Shown: positions 1-9,114, counted from the first letter of the stretch. The stretch is DNA of 45,872 nt from Anaerolineae bacterium (GCA_016783145.1 JADHXD010000018.1:1-45872), one strand, 5' to 3'. Notes: generated by a model not told the origin, from the letters alone. Numbers and translations: made by a program.

Positions 1-88
1 TGCTACACGAATCCACGCTTGCATCCCAGCCTCTTTGCCGCCAGCCAGCGGCCTGGACGACTGGCGAGCCCCCTCGCACCTGGCGAGG

Positions 89-1037
89 TCACGCCTTCTG
101 CCAGGCGAGCACCGTGCAGTCCGTGCCCTTGCGATTCACGGGCGCATCCAAGAAGGGCTCCAGCCCCAGGGATGCCCCGGCGTGCCGCAGCATCTCCCTC
201 TGCCAGCTCGCACACATGAGCGCCAACCTGCCCCCTCTCTTTAGGACGCGGCACATCTCAGCCAGGGCCTGCGCCACAACCCTCTCCGCCTCTCTGTGAT
301 AAGGAGGCTCTGCAGCGATCGCGTCGATCGTCCCCGTCCTCAGGGGCAAGTGCGACGCATCGCCCACGTGGTGGCGGGCGCCGAACGCCGTACAACCGTG
401 GCGCAGCAAGGGATCGACATCCAGGCTGATCACATCATAGCCGCTCGTCACGGCCTCCAGCACGACTCCGCCGACACCGGCGAACGGATCGAGCAAGATG
501 CGCCCCGCACCCGGCGCGTAGACCAGGTTGACCAGCAGGCGAGCGTCGTGGACCGGCAGCCCGCGCCGGCTCAGCGTACCGCCATCCCCCCCGGTATCCG
601 CGGACCGCCCGGACTGCCCCGTCTCCCGTTTCAAGCACAAACGTGCGACGGTCCGGCGCCTGTTCTCGCATCGCCTCCGCATCGTACTCGTAGAGCCGGG
701 CCAGACGGTAGGTCCCTCCCTGCCAGCGAACGATGTCATCGCTGTCCCGCCTGGACCGCCTCTGAGAGGACACGTCAGGAGCGGGCTCCAGGAGGTCCAC
801 ACGGGCAGTGTACCCAAGTCGGGGAAAACGTCGCTGCGCGCGCTGGAGCTCGCCCCAGGGGACATCCACCCAGAACAGCGATCCTCGATCCGACAGAGGG
901 CCTCCGGCTGGCGCCAGAGGAGCCAGGTCACGCAGCAGACACAGCACCTCCGTTCGCGCAGCCTCCTGCGCCTTGCGACGCGCCCGATGCAGATGAAGGA
1001 TCAGGTGCGCGATGTCTGGGTCCCCATTTCCGATCAT
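89..1037 (-). pseudogene. TRM11/THUMP-like SAM-dependent methylase, frameshifted at a C7 run
   Basis: This gene reads as one protein only if the frame changes near 586-592. The N-terminal part (about 150 residues from ATG 1037, behind a GAGGGA ribosome site) ends in a GYRGGW-like stretch. The C-terminal part in another frame holds LPVHDARLL, the SAM-binding motif DPFAGVGG and EPPY, the usual N/DPPY catalytic motif with Glu in first position. This layout fits the TRM11/TrmG10-type RNA methylases or related N6-adenine/guanine-N2 methylases; the substrate is unknown. The switch coincides with a run of seven C, so a sequencing or assembly indel is as likely as a true mutation. It is divergent from the glycosyltransferase at 1074, with only 36 nt between the start codons. 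Total length would be about 315 residues, normal for the family. Confidence 0.7.
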
Positions 1038-1038
1038 T

Positions 1039-1067
1039 TTGACACTCGTTCCCTCGCGTGCTACAAT
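1039..1067 (+). promoter_or_regulatory. Housekeeping promoter TTGACA-17-TACAAT
   Basis: The -35 box TTGACA is at 1039-1044 and the -10 box TACAAT at 1062-1067, with a 17 nt spacer. The expected transcription start falls at 1073-1075, on the ATG at 1074, so the mRNA would be leaderless. There is no Shine-Dalgarno sequence in between. Confidence 0.75.
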
Positions 1068-1073
1068 GCGCCT

Positions 1074-2297
1074 ATGCGAATCCTGCTTGTGAGTGGCGAA
1101 TACCCCCCGATGCAAGGAGGGGTGGGCGACTATACGCGCGAGATGGCCCGCGCGTTCTCGGACCAGGGACACGACGTCTGGGTCCTGGTCCCTGCTGCGC
1201 TTGGCGCGGCCTACAGCCAGCGGAGCACGTCTCCCCGCCACGTCCTTCCGCTCATCCGCAACTGGAAGTGGGGCAGCTGGGGCCAGGTGCTCTCTGCACT
1301 GCGCGAGGCTCGCCCGGACGTGATCGACATCCAATACCAGGCTGCCGCGTACGACATGCGCTCGCCGGCGATCAACCTCCTGCCATGGCGCCTGCGCCGC
1401 TCAGGGATCGGGACACCGATCGTGGTCACGTATCACGACCTCAAGCCCCCCTACCTGTTTCCCAAGGCCGGCCCCCTGCGTGAGCGCTCGCTGCGCGTGC
1501 TGGCCCGCCACAGCGATGCGATCGTCCTCACGAACGAGGAGGACTATCTCGAGGCCAGCGCATGGCCCTTTGCCTGCCCCCCTTCTCATGGCGGTGAACC
1601 CCGCGCGCCACATCGCCGCTGCCGGACCACGATCCACCAGGTCCCCATCGGATCCAACATCGCCGTGTCTCCTCCCGCAGGCTACGACCGCACTACGTGG
1701 CGCACCCGGCTGGGCTATGGTCCAGGCGACTTTGTATGGGCGTACTTTGGCTTTCTCAACGAGAGCAAAGGAGGAGAGACGCTGATCAGCGCCCTGGCAG
1801 CCTCTGACCCCGACACCCACCTGCTCATGATCGGCGGGCGCGTGGGCAGCAGCGATGCGACGAACCGGGCATACGCGGCACGCGTAGAATCCATGATGGC
1901 CGAACTGGGCATCACAGATCGGGTGCAGTGGACGGGATACGTGCCCGTGGAGGAGGTCTCTGCGGCCCTGCTCAGCGCCGATGTGCTCGTCCTGCCTTAT
2001 CGCGACGGTATCTCCTTCCGCCGTGGAAGCCTGCATGCTGCCCTGGCCCACGGATGCGCGATCGTGAGCACTTTGCCTCGCGTGCCGCTCGCAGAGCTGC
2101 ACGACGGAGACAACGTGCTCCTCGTGCCTCCTGGTGATCCGGAAGCGACGTGCAGGGCCGCCGCCCGCCTGCGCCACGACCCCGCCCTCCGCCTGCGGAT
2201 CGGTCAAGGAGCGGACGAGTTGGCCCGGCAGTTCACCTGGGCGCAGATCGCCCGGCGCACGGTAAACGAGGTCTTTGACCCGCTGCTGCCGGCCTGA
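1074..2297 (+). CDS. Glycosyltransferase family 4 (GT-B fold)
   Basis: A 407-residue retaining glycosyltransferase of the GT4 family, which moves a sugar from a nucleotide donor to a glycan or lipid acceptor at the cytoplasmic face of the membrane. The N-terminal Rossmann half opens with the glycine-rich acceptor loop GEYPPMQGGVGDYT (about residues 8-21). The C-terminal half has the donor-site region with WAYFGFLNESKG, a loop with RRGSLHAALAHGCAIVST and LHDGDNVLLVPPGD, as in GT4 members. The classic EX7E is not clean: the region following RDGISF has Arg-Arg-Gly-Ser where many members have Glu. The start is ATG 1074, set by homology and the promoter at 1039-1067; no ribosome site precedes it. 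It stands alone, convergent with the his operon, so the acceptor cannot be inferred. Confidence 0.85.
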   Translation: MRILLVSGEYPPMQGGVGDYTREMARAFSDQGHDVWVLVPAALGAAYSQRSTSPRHVLPLIRNWKWGSWGQVLSALREARPDVIDIQYQAAAYDMRSPAINLLPWRLRRSGIGTPIVVTYHDLKPPYLFPKAGPLRERSLRVLARHSDAIVLTNEEDYLEASAWPFACPPSHGGEPRAPHRRCRTTIHQVPIGSNIAVSPPAGYDRTTWRTRLGYGPGDFVWAYFGFLNESKGGETLISALAASDPDTHLLMIGGRVGSSDATNRAYAARVESMMAELGITDRVQWTGYVPVEEVSAALLSADVLVLPYRDGISFRRGSLHAALAHGCAIVSTLPRVPLAELHDGDNVLLVPPGDPEATCRAAARLRHDPALRLRIGQGADELARQFTWAQIARRTVNEVFDPLLPA

Positions 2298-2348
2298 TGC
2301 CGTACGCCGATCAAGCTCGTGGACCGATGGCTTGCGTCTCGGGCTCTG

Positions 2349-2483
2349 TTTTCTCCGGCGCGCCAGTTCGGCCTCAACGGCCGACCACGGGACGCCGCGC
2401 ACGGCAAGCAGCACGAGCAGGTGAAACATCCGGTCTGCGGATTCGGCCCCCAGGCGCTCGTCGCTCTGGGTCAGGACACCCAA
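2349..2483 (-). pseudogene. hisE: 5'-truncated hisE (phosphoribosyl-ATP pyrophosphatase) relic
   Basis: Just downstream of hisF, on the same strand, one frame reads LTQSDERLGAESADRMF followed by HLLVLLAVRGVPWSAVEAEL and RRR. This matches the C-terminal half of HisE, whose usual form is SDERL-EESADLLYHLLVLLAARG-VEAELRRR. The N-terminal half, with the EGSYT and K-GEEA-E metal and substrate motifs, is absent: only about 35 nt separate the match from the hisF stop codon. The frame has no stop after the homologous part and runs antisense through the glycosyltransferase gene. A TTG at 2483 with an AGAGGA site could still be translated, but without the catalytic residues it would be inactive. A working hisE or hisIE must lie elsewhere if the cell makes histidine. 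The identification is by motif recall only. Confidence 0.65.
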
Positions 2484-2518
2484 GACCGTTCCTCTCGCTC
2501 GCAGAGTCGTTCGAGCCC

Positions 2519-3280
2519 CTATCGGACCGGGATGCCGCGCTGCGCCAGGTGTGTTTTCACGTCGTCGATGGTCAGTTGACCATAGTGGAAGAGGCTGGCA
2601 GCCAGCGCCGCGTGGGCTCCGCCCTCCGTCAACACCGTGGCAAAGTGCTCCAGGGAACCCGCCCCGCCAGAAGCGATGACCGGAATGCGCACCCGGTCGG
2701 CCACGGCCCGCGTGACGGGGATATCGTACCCGGCCTGCGTGCCGTCCGCGTCCATACTCGTCAGCAGGATCTCGCCGGCCCCACGCCGCTCAACCTCTTG
2801 CGCCCACGCCAACACGTCGATCCCGGTGGGCGTGCGCCCTCCGGTGACATAAACCTCCCATCCGGAAGGTGTCTTGCCCGTGCGCTTGGAATCGATGGCC
2901 ACGACGATGCACTGTGACCCAAATCGCACAGCGCCCTCAGAGATGAACTCTGGTCGGCGCACAGCAGCGCTGTTGATCGAGGTCTTGTCCGCTCCGGCGA
3001 GCAGGATCCCGCGGATGTCCTCCACTGTCCGGATGCCCCCTCCCACCGTGAACGGGATAAAGACCGTGTCGGCAACGGACCGTACCATATTCTGCACGAT
3101 CTCGCGCTTCTCGTGCGTGGCGGTGATGTCGAGGAACACCAGCTCGTCCGCGCACGCTGCATCGTAGATCCGGGCCTGCTCCACCGGGTCACCGGCATCC
3201 TGCAGGTCCAAGAAGTTGACCCCTTTGACCACCCGTCCTTCCTTGACGTCCAGGCAGGGAATGATACGCTTTGCCAGCAT
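2519..3280 (-). CDS. hisF: Imidazole glycerol phosphate synthase, cyclase subunit HisF
   Basis: The 253-residue (beta/alpha)8 cyclase subunit. It uses ammonia delivered by HisH to turn PRFAR into imidazole glycerol phosphate and AICAR, step 6 of histidine synthesis. It starts [17 protein letters not shown], with the catalytic Asp at about residue 11 in PCLDV. Phosphate-binding loops FTVGGGIRT and IASGGAGS, and AIDSKR with the second catalytic Asp, are intact. Length is standard. The ATG overlaps the hisA stop by one base (TGATG), so translation is coupled. It is the last intact gene of the operon; a hisE relic follows. Confidence 0.97.
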   Translation of the reverse strand: MLAKRIIPCLDVKEGRVVKGVNFLDLQDAGDPVEQARIYDAACADELVFLDITATHEKREIVQNMVRSVADTVFIPFTVGGGIRTVEDIRGILLAGADKTSINSAAVRRPEFISEGAVRFGSQCIVVAIDSKRTGKTPSGWEVYVTGGRTPTGIDVLAWAQEVERRGAGEILLTSMDADGTQAGYDIPVTRAVADRVRIPVIASGGAGSLEHFATVLTEGGAHAALAASLFHYGQLTIDDVKTHLAQRGIPVR

Positions 3281-4050
3281 CAGTTCTCCTTCCTGGCACG
3301 AGCCACCGAGATGGCCTCCGCCAGGTCTATCGCGCCTGTGTACAGCGCTTTGCCGATGATCACCCCGGCAATAGGGCCCGTCACCACATCCCTGAGAGCA
3401 CGTACATCGTCCACAGAAGCAACACCTCCGGAGGCAATGACCCGCAGGCCTGTCTCTGCTGCCAGAAGCGAGGTGGCACTCACGTTGACCCCGGTCAGCA
3501 TGCCATCGCGGGCGATGTCGGTGTAGACGACCCACTCGACGCCTCGCTGTCGCATCTCGCGCCCAAGGTCCGCGGCGACGATGCCTGTCGTCTCCTGCCA
3601 CCCGTGCGTGGCGACCCGCCCATCGCGAGCGTCGATCCCGACAGCGATCCGTCCGCTGCCAAATCGCGCAATCGCTTCGGACACCAGCTCGGGCCGCCGG
3701 ACAGCGACCGTACCCAATATCGCTCGCTGCGCCCCCAGTCCCAGGACCCGTTCCACGTCTTCGAGGGTTCGGATCCCGCCGCCAAACTGGACCGGGATGT
3801 CGATTGCCGCGGCGATGTCCCTCAGCCGCAGCAGATTGACCGGCAGGGTACCCGCCCCTTCCGGGGCGCTCAACGAGCCTGAAAACGCACCGTCCAGGTT
3901 GACCACGTGCAGCCAGGACGCGCCCTTCATCTCCCATCGTCGGGCGACCTCCACCGGATCATCGCCATAGACGGTTTCTCTGCCGGGTTCCCCCTGCTGC
4001 AGACGGACACACTTGCCTCGGCGCAGGTCGATCGCCGGGAATACGATCAT
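3280..4050 (-). CDS. hisA: ProFAR isomerase HisA
   Basis: A 256-residue (beta/alpha)8 isomerase that opens the ribose ring of ProFAR to give PRFAR. It starts [17 protein letters not shown] with the catalytic base Asp8. The second half has [14 protein letters not shown] with the catalytic acid Asp, and the phosphate loops VQFGGGIRT and VIASGGVAS are present. Its start overlaps the hisH stop by four bases (ATGA) and its stop overlaps the hisF start. In some actinobacteria this enzyme also works in tryptophan synthesis (PriA), but nothing in the sequence argues for that here. Confidence 0.96.
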   Translation of the reverse strand: MIVFPAIDLRRGKCVRLQQGEPGRETVYGDDPVEVARRWEMKGASWLHVVNLDGAFSGSLSAPEGAGTLPVNLLRLRDIAAAIDIPVQFGGGIRTLEDVERVLGLGAQRAILGTVAVRRPELVSEAIARFGSGRIAVGIDARDGRVATHGWQETTGIVAADLGREMRQRGVEWVVYTDIARDGMLTGVNVSATSLLAAETGLRVIASGGVASVDDVRALRDVVTGPIAGVIIGKALYTGAIDLAEAISVARARKEN

Positions 4051-4679
4051 CGGGGTTCGCTTTCAATGACCTTGGCAAAGTTCCGCAGCAGCCTGAGCCC
4101 CACCTGCTGGCTTTTCTCGGGGTGCGGCTGAGCGCCGTACAGATTACCCTGCCCCACCACGGACGCAAACTGGATGCCATATTCCGTCGTCGCCAGGATG
4201 CAGGTCGGGTCAGCAGGAACCACATGGTACGAGTGCACAAAGTACGCATAGCTATGGTCGGGGATCCCTTCCAGGAGCGTATTGGGACTCGATACACCCC
4301 CGGCAAGCTCCAGTTGGTTCCATCCGATGTGGGGCACCTTTAGTTCAGTGCCGAACCGCACCACCCGTCCGGGCAGGAGGCCCAAGCCCCGGTGCGTGCC
4401 CATCTCTTCGCTCTCCTCAAAGAGAAGCTGCAGGCCCAGGCAGATGCCCAGGAAGGGCTTGCCTGCGTTCACCGCCTGGCGGATGGGCTCGATCAGTCCG
4501 CCCGCTTGCAGGTTGGCTATCGCGTCGCCAAAGGCCCCTACCCCCGGCAGCACCAGCCCATCGGCCAGGGTCAGGTCCTCCGCTGCAGACGAGACCCGCG
4601 CGGCCACGCCGATGTGCTCGAACGCCTTCTGCACGTTGCGCAGGTTCCCCATCCTATAGTCAATGATCACCACGTCCAC
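4047..4679 (-). CDS. hisH: Imidazole glycerol phosphate synthase, glutaminase subunit HisH
   Basis: A 210-residue class I glutamine amidotransferase that hydrolyses glutamine and channels ammonia to HisF. The nucleophile is Cys80 in [10 protein letters not shown], and His186 and Glu188 in AQPHPEKSQ complete the triad. The start is GTG 4679, two bases after the hisB stop, with a G-rich site (GGGGGTC) upstream; a GTG six bases further in would give [11 protein letters not shown] and is the main alternative. Its stop overlaps the hisA start. The position between hisB and hisA is the common bacterial order. Confidence 0.95.
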   Translation of the reverse strand: MDVVIIDYRMGNLRNVQKAFEHIGVAARVSSAAEDLTLADGLVLPGVGAFGDAIANLQAGGLIEPIRQAVNAGKPFLGICLGLQLLFEESEEMGTHRGLGLLPGRVVRFGTELKVPHIGWNQLELAGGVSSPNTLLEGIPDHSYAYFVHSYHVVPADPTCILATTEYGIQFASVVGQGNLYGAQPHPEKSQQVGLRLLRNFAKVIESEPR

Positions 4680-4681
4680 AG

Positions 4682-5269
4682 CTACAAGACCCCCTTTGTG
4701 GAGGGCACGCTGCCCGCTCGTCGGACATCGGGCGCTACTGCCTGCCGCAAGGCCCGCCCCAGGCCCTTAAAGACCGCCTCGATCTGGTGATGCGTGTTCT
4801 CCCCGCAGAGCAGCCGCGCGTGGAGTGTCATCCCTGCGCTGCGTGCCAGGGCACTCAGGAACTCGGGGACCAGCTCGACGTCGAACTCGCCCACCCTCTC
4901 GCCAGAGAAGGACAGGTCACCGACAAAGAGCCCCCGATTGGAAAAGTCGAGCGCCACCAGGGCCAGCGTCTCATCCATCGGTAGCAGGCTCTGCCCGTAC
5001 CTCGTGATGCCGCCTCGATCTCCGAGCGCCTGCTTTAGCGCCGTTCCCAGCGCGATCCCCACGTCCTCCACGGTGTGATGGGCATCCACGTGCAAGTCGC
5101 CGTCAGCGCGCACGGTCAGGTCGATCAGGCCGTGCGCGGCCACGTGACTCAGCATGTGGTCAAAAAAGCCCACGCCGGTCTCGATCTCCCATCGTCCAGC
5201 GCCATCCAGATCGAGGGTCAACGCGATCCTGGTCTCGCCCGTTCCACGCTCCACTTGGGCTCTTCTCAT
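4682..5269 (-). CDS. hisB: Imidazoleglycerol-phosphate dehydratase HisB
   Basis: A 195-residue monofunctional dehydratase that converts imidazole glycerol phosphate to imidazole acetol phosphate. The histidine and acidic clusters that bind the two Mn ions are all visible: GFFDHMLSHVAAHG, VDAHHTVEDVG, DETLA and ENTHHQIEAVFK. There is no N-terminal histidinol-phosphatase domain, as in most bacteria outside the enterics. The ATG at 5269 overlaps the hisC stop by four bases. Confidence 0.96.
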   Translation of the reverse strand: MRRAQVERGTGETRIALTLDLDGAGRWEIETGVGFFDHMLSHVAAHGLIDLTVRADGDLHVDAHHTVEDVGIALGTALKQALGDRGGITRYGQSLLPMDETLALVALDFSNRGLFVGDLSFSGERVGEFDVELVPEFLSALARSAGMTLHARLLCGENTHHQIEAVFKGLGRALRQAVAPDVRRAGSVPSTKGVL

Positions 5270-6387
5270 CGGGCCTCCTCCCGCAGTACGGCCAACACGC
5301 GTTGGTTCTGCTCCGGCGTGCCCACGCTGATCCGGATACAGTCGCTCAACCTTGGCGCGCGGTAGTGACGCACCAACACGCCCCGGCGCTCCAGGCCGCG
5401 CTTGAGCTCAGCGGCGTCGCGCCCCAACACGCGATTCAAGATGAAATTGGACTGGGACGGGTATGGCTGCAGGTAGCCGATAGACTGCAGTCCCTGGTAC
5501 AGCCGCTCTCGTTCGCGGACGAGCGTACGAACCCGCTCCCGCAGCGTCTCCAGGTCCTCCAGCGAGGCCAGCACCGCCGCCTGCGCCGCCGCGTTGACGT
5601 TGTACGGCTGCTTGATCTTGAACAGATGCCCAATGATCCCGGTGGGGAACACCCCGTAGCCCACGCGCAGGCCAGCCAGCCCGGCCCACTTGCTGAACGT
5701 ACGCATCACGATCAGGTTCGAGTGCTCGGGGACCAGCGGGCTGTAGTCCGTCCCGCCAAACTCGACATATGCCTGATCGACGACGATGACTGCTGGCAGA
5801 GCCAGCAGTCGCGCCAGTTGCTCTGCCGACAGCACACCCCCATCGGGGTTGTTGGGGGACGCCACGAACACCAGTTTGGGCGAAAGGCCACCATCCGCGT
5901 AGAGCGCCTCGATGGCTTTGACATCTACGCTCAGGTCCTCTTTGCGCGGGACCGACAGGGTGCGCGATCCGGCAACGCTCGCCAGGAACGGGTACATCCC
6001 AAAGGTCGGTGGGCAGTTCACCACGGCGTCTCCTGGCTGCACGAATAGCCGTATGACCACATCCAGCAGTTCATCCGATCCGGTGCCCAACATCAGGTGC
6101 TCGCGGCCCACACCGACGTATGCCTCCAACGCCTCGCGTAGAACCGTGTGGTTGGGATCGGGATAGATGTGATAGTACGGATAGCGAGCCAGCGCCTCCG
6201 CGACCCTGGGAGAGGGGCCGTAGGGATTCTCGTTGGCGTCGACCTTGATGATCTGGTCTGCGGGGAGGCCCAACCGTGCGCACAGCACCTCAAAGGGCAC
6301 GATGGGTGTGTAAGGTTCCATCTCAAAGATGTCTGGGCGGATCAGCGCCCCCACTTGCTCTGCATTCATAGCTACCGTCCTGCTCAC
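5266..6387 (-). CDS. hisC: Histidinol-phosphate aminotransferase HisC
   Basis: A 373-residue PLP-dependent class II aminotransferase that converts imidazole acetol phosphate and glutamate to histidinol phosphate. It carries DANENPYGPSP near the N-terminus, TGSDELLD, the SPNNPDGG loop, and the PLP lysine at about residue 233 in FSKWAGLAGLRVGYG. RISVGTPEQN near the C-terminus holds the substrate-binding Arg. The start is either GTG 6387, which overlaps the epimerase stop by four bases (GTGA), or ATG 6369, which has AGGACGG a few bases upstream; I list the longer form because coupled starts are the rule in this operon. Confidence 0.94.
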   Translation of the reverse strand: MSRTVAMNAEQVGALIRPDIFEMEPYTPIVPFEVLCARLGLPADQIIKVDANENPYGPSPRVAEALARYPYYHIYPDPNHTVLREALEAYVGVGREHLMLGTGSDELLDVVIRLFVQPGDAVVNCPPTFGMYPFLASVAGSRTLSVPRKEDLSVDVKAIEALYADGGLSPKLVFVASPNNPDGGVLSAEQLARLLALPAVIVVDQAYVEFGGTDYSPLVPEHSNLIVMRTFSKWAGLAGLRVGYGVFPTGIIGHLFKIKQPYNVNAAAQAAVLASLEDLETLRERVRTLVRERERLYQGLQSIGYLQPYPSQSNFILNRVLGRDAAELKRGLERRGVLVRHYRAPRLSDCIRISVGTPEQNQRVLAVLREEAR

Positions 6388-7316
6388 AGGCCAAGCTTTG
6401 CGCGGAAATAGTCCACTGTCAGGCGCAAGCCCTCATCAAGATCCACCTCTGCCTCCCAGCCCAACTCCTCCCTGGCCTTGCGGCAGTCAAAGTGCGTCAG
6501 GTAGATGTCTCCCGGGCGCTTGGGGGCCCGGATGACCTCGACCTCATTTCCCGTGAGCTCTGCCAGGCGGCGGTACAGGGCATTGACCGAAGCACCCAAG
6601 CCGGACGCAATGCAGAAAGCCTCTCCGCCCCCGCCTGTCAGAGCGAGCAAATTGGAGCGTGCCACGTCCTCAACGTATACATAGTCCTTTTGCTGTTCGC
6701 CGTCCCAGTCTATGCGTACAGGTTCGTTCATCAAGAAAGAGTGCGCAAAGATGGCGATCACGCCGGCCTCGCCAGTCGGGTCCTGGCGCGGTCCGTACAC
6801 GTTGCCATAGCGCAGGGAGGCGAAATCGAGCCCATGCATTCCCTTCCAAAACCTCAAGTACTGCTCGCTTGCGAGCTTGGTGATCCCATAGGGAGATTCT
6901 GGGCGCTGGCACGTGTCCTCTGTGATCGGCATCTGCTCTACCGTGCCGTAGGTCGCGCCCGACGAGGAAAAGACGATCTTGAGCGTGGCGGCACGGGTGC
7001 AGCATTCCAAGAGATTGATCAGTCCCACGATGTTGACCTGGGCATCGTACGATGGCATATCCGTCGAAATCTTGACGCTGTGCTGCGCTGCCAGGTGGCA
7101 TACGACCTCCGGCTGTTCCCTCTCAAAGACTTGATCCAGCGCCGCATCGCGGATATCCATCCTGTAGAAGCGAGCCTGGGGATGGACATTGTCCATGCTT
7201 CCGCCGCCAAGCTCCCACAGGCTGTCGACGATGGACACCTGGTGTCCTGCCTTGATGAGGGTATCAACCACGTGCGAGCCGATGAAGCCTGCGCCACCTG
7301 TGACCAAGACTCTCAT
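6384..7316 (-). CDS. NAD-dependent epimerase/dehydratase (extended SDR, UDP-sugar type) inside the his operon
   Basis: A 310-residue extended short-chain dehydrogenase. MRVLVTGGAGFIGSHVV is the NAD-binding Rossmann motif; SSSGATYG and the catalytic pair Tyr143/Lys147 in YGITK follow. RYGNVYGPRQDP and DYVYVEDVA are typical of UDP-glucose/UDP-glucuronate 4-epimerases and relatives. The start is ATG 7316, nine bases after GGGAGG. Its stop overlaps the hisC start, so it is translated with the histidine genes although it has no known role in that pathway. The real substrate cannot be told from sequence; GalE-like epimerase is the likeliest reading. A gap of about 100 nt separates it from hisD. Confidence 0.88.
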   Translation of the reverse strand: MRVLVTGGAGFIGSHVVDTLIKAGHQVSIVDSLWELGGGSMDNVHPQARFYRMDIRDAALDQVFEREQPEVVCHLAAQHSVKISTDMPSYDAQVNIVGLINLLECCTRAATLKIVFSSSGATYGTVEQMPITEDTCQRPESPYGITKLASEQYLRFWKGMHGLDFASLRYGNVYGPRQDPTGEAGVIAIFAHSFLMNEPVRIDWDGEQQKDYVYVEDVARSNLLALTGGGGEAFCIASGLGASVNALYRRLAELTGNEVEVIRAPKRPGDIYLTHFDCRKAREELGWEAEVDLDEGLRLTVDYFRAKLGL

Positions 7317-7418
7317 TGACACTGCCTCCCTGTGCATCGCTACCAATGCCCTATGCTCTGATCAAGCGCCCAGCACCGCGGCACATCCTGCCGACCCTGC
7401 CGGTGCCCGGCTGCCCCG

Positions 7419-8762
7419 TCATGCCTCAGTCTCTCTCCTCTGGATCGCCGCCGCATGTGCGGTAAGCCCCTCCGCCTGTGCAAGTGCAACCGCCGCCGGC
7501 GCAATGCGACGCACGGTACCCTCGGCTGGGGCAAAAACGCTGGTGATCTTGCTAAAGTCCCACACATTACAGGGAGAGGCAAAGCGCGCCGTGCCACCGG
7601 TGGGCATAATGTGCGTCGGTCCGACAACATAGTCGCCCAGGGCTTCCGAGGATGTCTCGCCAACAAAGACCCCGCCCGCGTTGCGCACCCGGCCCACCCA
7701 CGACCACGGATCGCGCACCAGGAGGCAGAGATGTTCCGGCGCATACTCGTTCGCCAGGTCCATCGCCTGATCCAGATCGGTGGTGACCACGATGCCCCCC
7801 TGGCCCTGAAGGGCCTGGGCGATGATCTCCTGCCGCTCCAGCCGCTCTATCTGCCTGGCGACCTCCACCTGCACACGCTCAGCCAGCTCTCTTGAAGGTG
7901 TCACGCAGATCGGTGAGGCCAGTACATCGTGCTCGGCCTGAGCCAGCATATCCGCGGCAACCAGAGCTGGATCTGCACTGTCGTCCGCAATGATCAACGT
8001 CTCTGTCGGCCCAGGAAGCCCGTCAATCGCCACCTGTCCATACACGCGCCGCTTGGCCAACATGACGAACAGGCTTCCGGGACCCACGATCTTGTCCACG
8101 GGAGGAATGGTCTCGGTGCCATAAGCCAGCGCGCCGATGGCCTGTGCCCCTCCCATCTTGTACACTGTTCCTATGCCGGCAACCCTTGCCGCCGCCAGCA
8201 GCACGTCGGCAATGCACCCATCTCTCCCCGGAGGGCTCGCCACGACGATCTCTTCCACGCCGGCTACCCTGGCTGGAATGGCTGCCATCAGCAATGAGGA
8301 TGGGTAGGGTGCCCTACCACCCGGGGCATAGATCCCCACGCGCTGTAGAGGACGGATGATCTGGCCCAGTGCTCCTCCATCGTCGTCCCAATCGATCCAC
8401 GACTGCCGATACTGCCGCTCGTGGAAGGCCCGGACACGGTCTGCCGCGACCTGCAGCGCCCGGCGCAGCCTGTCCGGCGTCCTGGACCACGCGGCCTCGA
8501 CCTCCTGCTCAGGGACGCGCAGTTCATGTGCGTCCGCCAGGTCGATCCGCCTGCTATAGTCCAACACCGCCGCATCGCCCCCGTGACGGACGTCGTCTAG
8601 AATGCGAGCCACCGCCTGATCAGGACTCAACGACTCACCAAAGATGCGGTCGATACCTGCTTGCACCTCGGGCGTAACCTCGACCTGGTCCCAAGACCGG
8701 CGGCGCAGCACCGTCTGGCGTGCCGTCTCTACATTGTCCACGATCCGAACCAAATCGCTCAT
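7419..8762 (-). CDS. hisD: Histidinol dehydrogenase HisD
   Basis: A 447-residue zinc enzyme that oxidises histidinol to histidine in two NAD-dependent steps, the end of the pathway. It shows [34 protein letters not shown], the [11 protein letters not shown] loop, the zinc-ligand region AQAEHD, the catalytic EYAPEHL and the [15 protein letters not shown] stretch. Length is standard to slightly long. The ATG at 8762 follows GGGAGG. It is the first structural gene after the long leader with an intrinsic terminator (8923-8956), so it and everything downstream to hisF may be under attenuation control. Confidence 0.97.
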   Translation of the reverse strand: MSDLVRIVDNVETARQTVLRRRSWDQVEVTPEVQAGIDRIFGESLSPDQAVARILDDVRHGGDAAVLDYSRRIDLADAHELRVPEQEVEAAWSRTPDRLRRALQVAADRVRAFHERQYRQSWIDWDDDGGALGQIIRPLQRVGIYAPGGRAPYPSSLLMAAIPARVAGVEEIVVASPPGRDGCIADVLLAAARVAGIGTVYKMGGAQAIGALAYGTETIPPVDKIVGPGSLFVMLAKRRVYGQVAIDGLPGPTETLIIADDSADPALVAADMLAQAEHDVLASPICVTPSRELAERVQVEVARQIERLERQEIIAQALQGQGGIVVTTDLDQAMDLANEYAPEHLCLLVRDPWSWVGRVRNAGGVFVGETSSEALGDYVVGPTHIMPTGGTARFASPCNVWDFSKITSVFAPAEGTVRRIAPAAVALAQAEGLTAHAAAIQRRETEA

Positions 8763-8922
8763 CGCGCTCTATCTGCCTCCCATCCTTCGCTCACTGCGCT
8801 CGACAACCCTCACAGCAGCTTCTCGATCTGTTCCGTCTTGGCCCGTTGGCTGGCACGGCTCACCGTCAGGCTGGCCTCCCGCGTAAAAGTGTCGCAGAGG
8901 CAGCGGGCGAAGGACTCCCAGC

Positions 8923-8956
8923 AAACAAAAAGGCTGGTTCATGTTCAGAACCAGCC
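8923..8956 (-). terminator. Intrinsic terminator in the hisD leader (putative attenuator)
   Basis: On the minus strand a perfect 9 bp stem, GGCTGGTTC/GAACCAGCC with a 7 nt loop, is followed at once by TTTTTGTTT. It lies between the promoter and hisD, so it must be read through for the operon to be expressed. Upstream, GGGTGAG (9013-9007) is perfectly complementary to CTCACCC (8964-8958), which directly abuts the terminator stem. Confidence 0.85.
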
Positions 8957-8996
8957 AGGGTGAGACGGTGCGCACTATCCAGAGAGCACAGGCAGA

Positions 8997-9089
8997 CTAC
9001 GCCTGCCTCACCCGTGAGGAACGGTGATGGTACCCCTGAACGTTCGTGCACATAGACGAGTCCGATCCGACACCGCACCACAAACGCAT
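8997..9089 (-). CDS. Putative 30-aa leader peptide upstream of hisD
   Basis: The ORF starts at ATG 9089, seven bases after a strong GGAGG site, and ends at TAG 8997. The peptide begins MRLWCGVGSD and ends GYHHRSSRVRQA, with two adjacent His codons (CAT CAC) about 20 codons in. It sits about 20 nt after the predicted transcription start and 41 nt before the terminator stem. The strong ribosome site and position argue for a regulatory leader peptide as in enteric his attenuation, but only two His codons are present instead of a long run. It may instead be an unrelated small protein. Confidence 0.5.
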   Translation of the reverse strand: MRLWCGVGSDSSMCTNVQGYHHRSSRVRQA

Positions 9090-9114
9090 GCTATCCTCCT
9101 CACAGGCTGCCATA

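Noticed and set aside
1..88. Region before the methylase stop codon
   Set aside because: No motif, ribosome site or RNA structure that I could support.
296..1073. Plus-strand frames antisense to the methylase, including a long N-terminal extension of the glycosyltransferase
   Set aside because: The glycosyltransferase fold begins at ATG 1074, directly after a promoter, and the upstream residues have no homology features.
1401..2350. Long minus-strand frame antisense to the glycosyltransferase
   Set aside because: Only its first 45 codons match HisE; the rest mirrors the codon pattern of the plus-strand gene and has no protein-like features.
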